Shown: one piece after another, positions 15,701 to 16,359 of the stretch
Position numbering within the stretch: position 1 is the first letter of the stretch
Layout of the letters: each line of letters starts with the position of its first letter
Source of the DNA: Proteobacteria bacterium UBA6920
GTDB taxonomy: Bacteria; Pseudomonadota; Gammaproteobacteria; SG8-11
DNA length: 16,359 bases
Direction: 5' to 3'
Assembly: GCA_002448875.1 (NCBI GenBank)
Contig: DKAS01000094.1
Coordinates: 5,490-21,848, forward strand
Program-made: the position numbers and the translations under genes
The notes under the pieces: generated by a model
The model's database searches: none
Seen by the model: only the letters and a program-made list of their open reading frames with translations
Told to the model about the DNA's origin: nothing

Positions 15701-16359
15701 CGTTCACCCAGCGCCACCGCGGCGCCCTGGCCGTCGCCGAACACCTGGACTTCGATATGGCGGGCGCGAGCGATGTATTTTTCGAGGAACACGCCGTTGT
15801 TGGCGAAATTGCTCTCCCCCAGGCGGCGTACCGAATCCCAGGCCCGGCGCAGCTCGTCGGCGCCGGCGCACAATTGCATGCCGATGCCGCCACCGCCGGC
15901 AGTACTTTTGAGCATTAGCGGATACCCGATGTGTGCGGCTGCGGTCAGCGCCTGGTCGATGTCATCGAGCAAACCGCTGCCCGGTAGCAGCGGCACGCCG
16001 TTTTCCTGCGCCAGGCGGCGCGCCTCGTGTTTAAGTCCGAACAGGGTGATCTGCCCGGCGTCAGGACCGATGAACACCACGCCCTGTTGTTCACAGCGGC
16101 GGACGAAATCGGCATTCTCGCTGAGAAATCCATACCCTGGGTGCACCGCCTCGGCGCCGCTGCGCGCGATGGCAGCCAGCAGCTTATCCTGGTTCAAATA
16201 GGTATCGGCGGCACGGCCGCTGCCCAGGTCTATGCTTTCATCGGCAAGGCTGACATGCAGCGAATCGGCATCGTCCTCGGCGCAGACCGCAACCGTGGTC
16301 ACGCCCATTTTCTTCAGAGTGCGGATGATACGTACGGCAATGGCGCCGCGATTGGCGAT
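12775..16359 (-). CDS. uca: Urea carboxylase (or guanidine carboxylase), biotin-dependent, N-terminus outside window
   Basis: The visible 1194 residues cover nearly all of a urea-carboxylase-family enzyme, which uses ATP, bicarbonate and biotin to carboxylate urea to allophanate. The frame stays open to the window edge, where it reads IANRGAIAVRI, so only about six residues are missing. Domains in order: biotin carboxylase about 1-440, with HPGYGFLSEN (73-82), the ATP-grasp glycine loop STAGGGGIG (152-160), ERDCSSQRR (219-227) and EVNTRLQVEH (282-291); AHS2/KipA-like half about 445-755 (GYWDVGVPPSGPFDA, SNIHDNAYAVG, LGPDGPSLGGF); AHS1/KipI-like half about 790-1010 (GLGDVYLGAP, YNPARTWTAEN, GMEGPGGYQF); and the C-terminal biotinyl domain with ESMKME, biotinylated Lys1158. 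It precedes allophanate hydrolase by 2 bases. Guanidine carboxylases are very similar and cannot be fully excluded. Confidence 0.94.
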   Translation of the reverse strand: MANRGAIAVRIIRTLKKMGVTTVAVCAEDDADSLHVSLADESIDLGSGRAADTYLNQDKLLAAIARSGAEAVHPGYGFLSENADFVRRCEQQGVVFIGPDAGQITLFGLKHEARRLAQENGVPLLPGSGLLDDIDQALTAAAHIGYPLMLKSTAGGGGIGMQLCAGADELRRAWDSVRRLGESNFANNGVFLEKYIARARHIEVQVFGDGQGAAVALGERDCSSQRRNQKVIEETPAPGLHDALRTAMHATATRLLAAVGYRSAGTVEYVYDEDSGQYYFLEVNTRLQVEHGVTEMVYGVDLVEWMVKLAAGELASPVVPVASGASVQVRLYAEDPNKNFQPCAGLLDEVCFPEVGDGGRVDTWVQSGVTVSASYDPMLAKIIAWGADREQAVARLQALLAKTRLYGIESNLDYVRAVLGSETFQQGRMTTRFLSSFSYAPTTVEVLSGGTLTTVQDYPGRVGYWDVGVPPSGPFDALTFRLGNRLLGNPADAPGLECTLNGPGLRFHCAGRAVLAGAEMEAHLDDRPLALWQPFDIAPGQVLRLGKVKAAGARCYLLIAGGIHCGSYLHSRATFTLGQFGGHQGRALRSGDVLHLLVPPALPLPAPLAAAVRPEIGNQWQLRVVYGPHGAPDFFTGQDIEQFFAAQWEVHYNSSRTGIRLIGPKPQWARASGGEAGMHPSNIHDNAYAVGAIDFTGDMPVILGPDGPSLGGFVCPAVVISADRWKLGQLKAGDRVCFVPVSLDAAVRLLQQQEHLLTHLAARGDTESPAALTPLPATPVLHSLDADAEAPAVVYRPAGDSYLLVEYGPQTLDISLRFRVHALMLYLEEKRCSGMLELTPGIRSLQVHYDCRRLPLTRLLDLLQQAEQALRRQQLTSVPARIVHLPLSWDDEACRLAIDKYMRSVRQDAPWCPSNIEFIRRINGLQSVAEVKQIVFSASYLVMGLGDVYLGAPVATPVDPRHRLITTKYNPARTWTAENSVGIGGAYLCVYGMEGPGGYQFIGRTLQMWNRYGRSTEFARPWLLRFFDQIRFYEVSGEELQRIRRDFPRGRYPLRIEHTTFDLRAYQEFLAANDREIGAVVDGYRQAFAAELQRWVDSGQINYNAAQDLISDEGREEELPDGCVAVESPVSGSVWKLLVQNGQRVVAGQALMVLESMKMEIELTAPEAGSIFAVGRDEGQQVGAGQTLLILKRD

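Overview
This window looks like chromosomal DNA of a fairly GC-rich gammaproteobacterium. The best taxonomic clue is a small heat shock protein that closely resembles enterobacterial IbpA along its whole length. A DegP/MucD-type periplasmic protease, a CHASE4-like GGDEF-EAL signalling protein and short-spaced operons fit that placement. I see no phage genes, insertion sequences, CRISPR arrays, rRNA or tRNA. Taxonomy below class level cannot be given from the sequence alone.

Layout. (1) 17-857: a divergent pair, a GFA-family zinc protein on the minus strand and a VOC/glyoxalase-fold protein on the plus strand. (2) 858-1131: an A+T-richer gap with no gene seen. (3) 1132-4827: an exported alpha/beta hydrolase, a two-pass membrane GGDEF-EAL protein starting 6 bases after it, and a GNAT acetyltransferase. 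(4) 4932-7116: a three-gene operon with 4-base overlaps (ATGA and GTGA) encoding a CDP-alcohol phosphatidyltransferase with an unusual active-site motif, a PlsC-type acyltransferase and a CdsA-type cytidylyltransferase. Together they could perform the last steps of phospholipid synthesis and recall the E. coli ynbAB cluster. An inverted repeat surrounds a perfect TATAAT upstream. (5) 7198-8076: a cytoplasmic B-type DyP haem peroxidase. (6) 8209-8820: ibpA with a near-consensus heat-shock (sigma-32) promoter, a ROSE-like RNA thermometer hairpin over its ribosome binding site, and an intrinsic terminator. (7) 8889-10337, minus strand: DegP/MucD protease with a possible sigma-E promoter. (8) 10651-10851: a small putative membrane peptide with a good ribosome binding site. 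(9) 10958-16359, minus strand: allophanate hydrolase and a urea-carboxylase-family enzyme, 2 bases apart; the carboxylase runs off the right edge and lacks only a few N-terminal residues.

How the parts work together. The two minus-strand genes at the right end form the ATP-dependent, urease-independent urea pathway (urea to allophanate to ammonia and CO2), unless the carboxylase is really a guanidine carboxylase. IbpA and DegP lie tail to tail and cover proteostasis in cytoplasm and periplasm. The part most worth following up is the phospholipid trio: acyltransferase, CDP-diacylglycerol synthase and headgroup transferase are translationally coupled, and the transferase has a non-canonical metal-binding motif, so its product cannot be predicted by homology to characterised enzymes.
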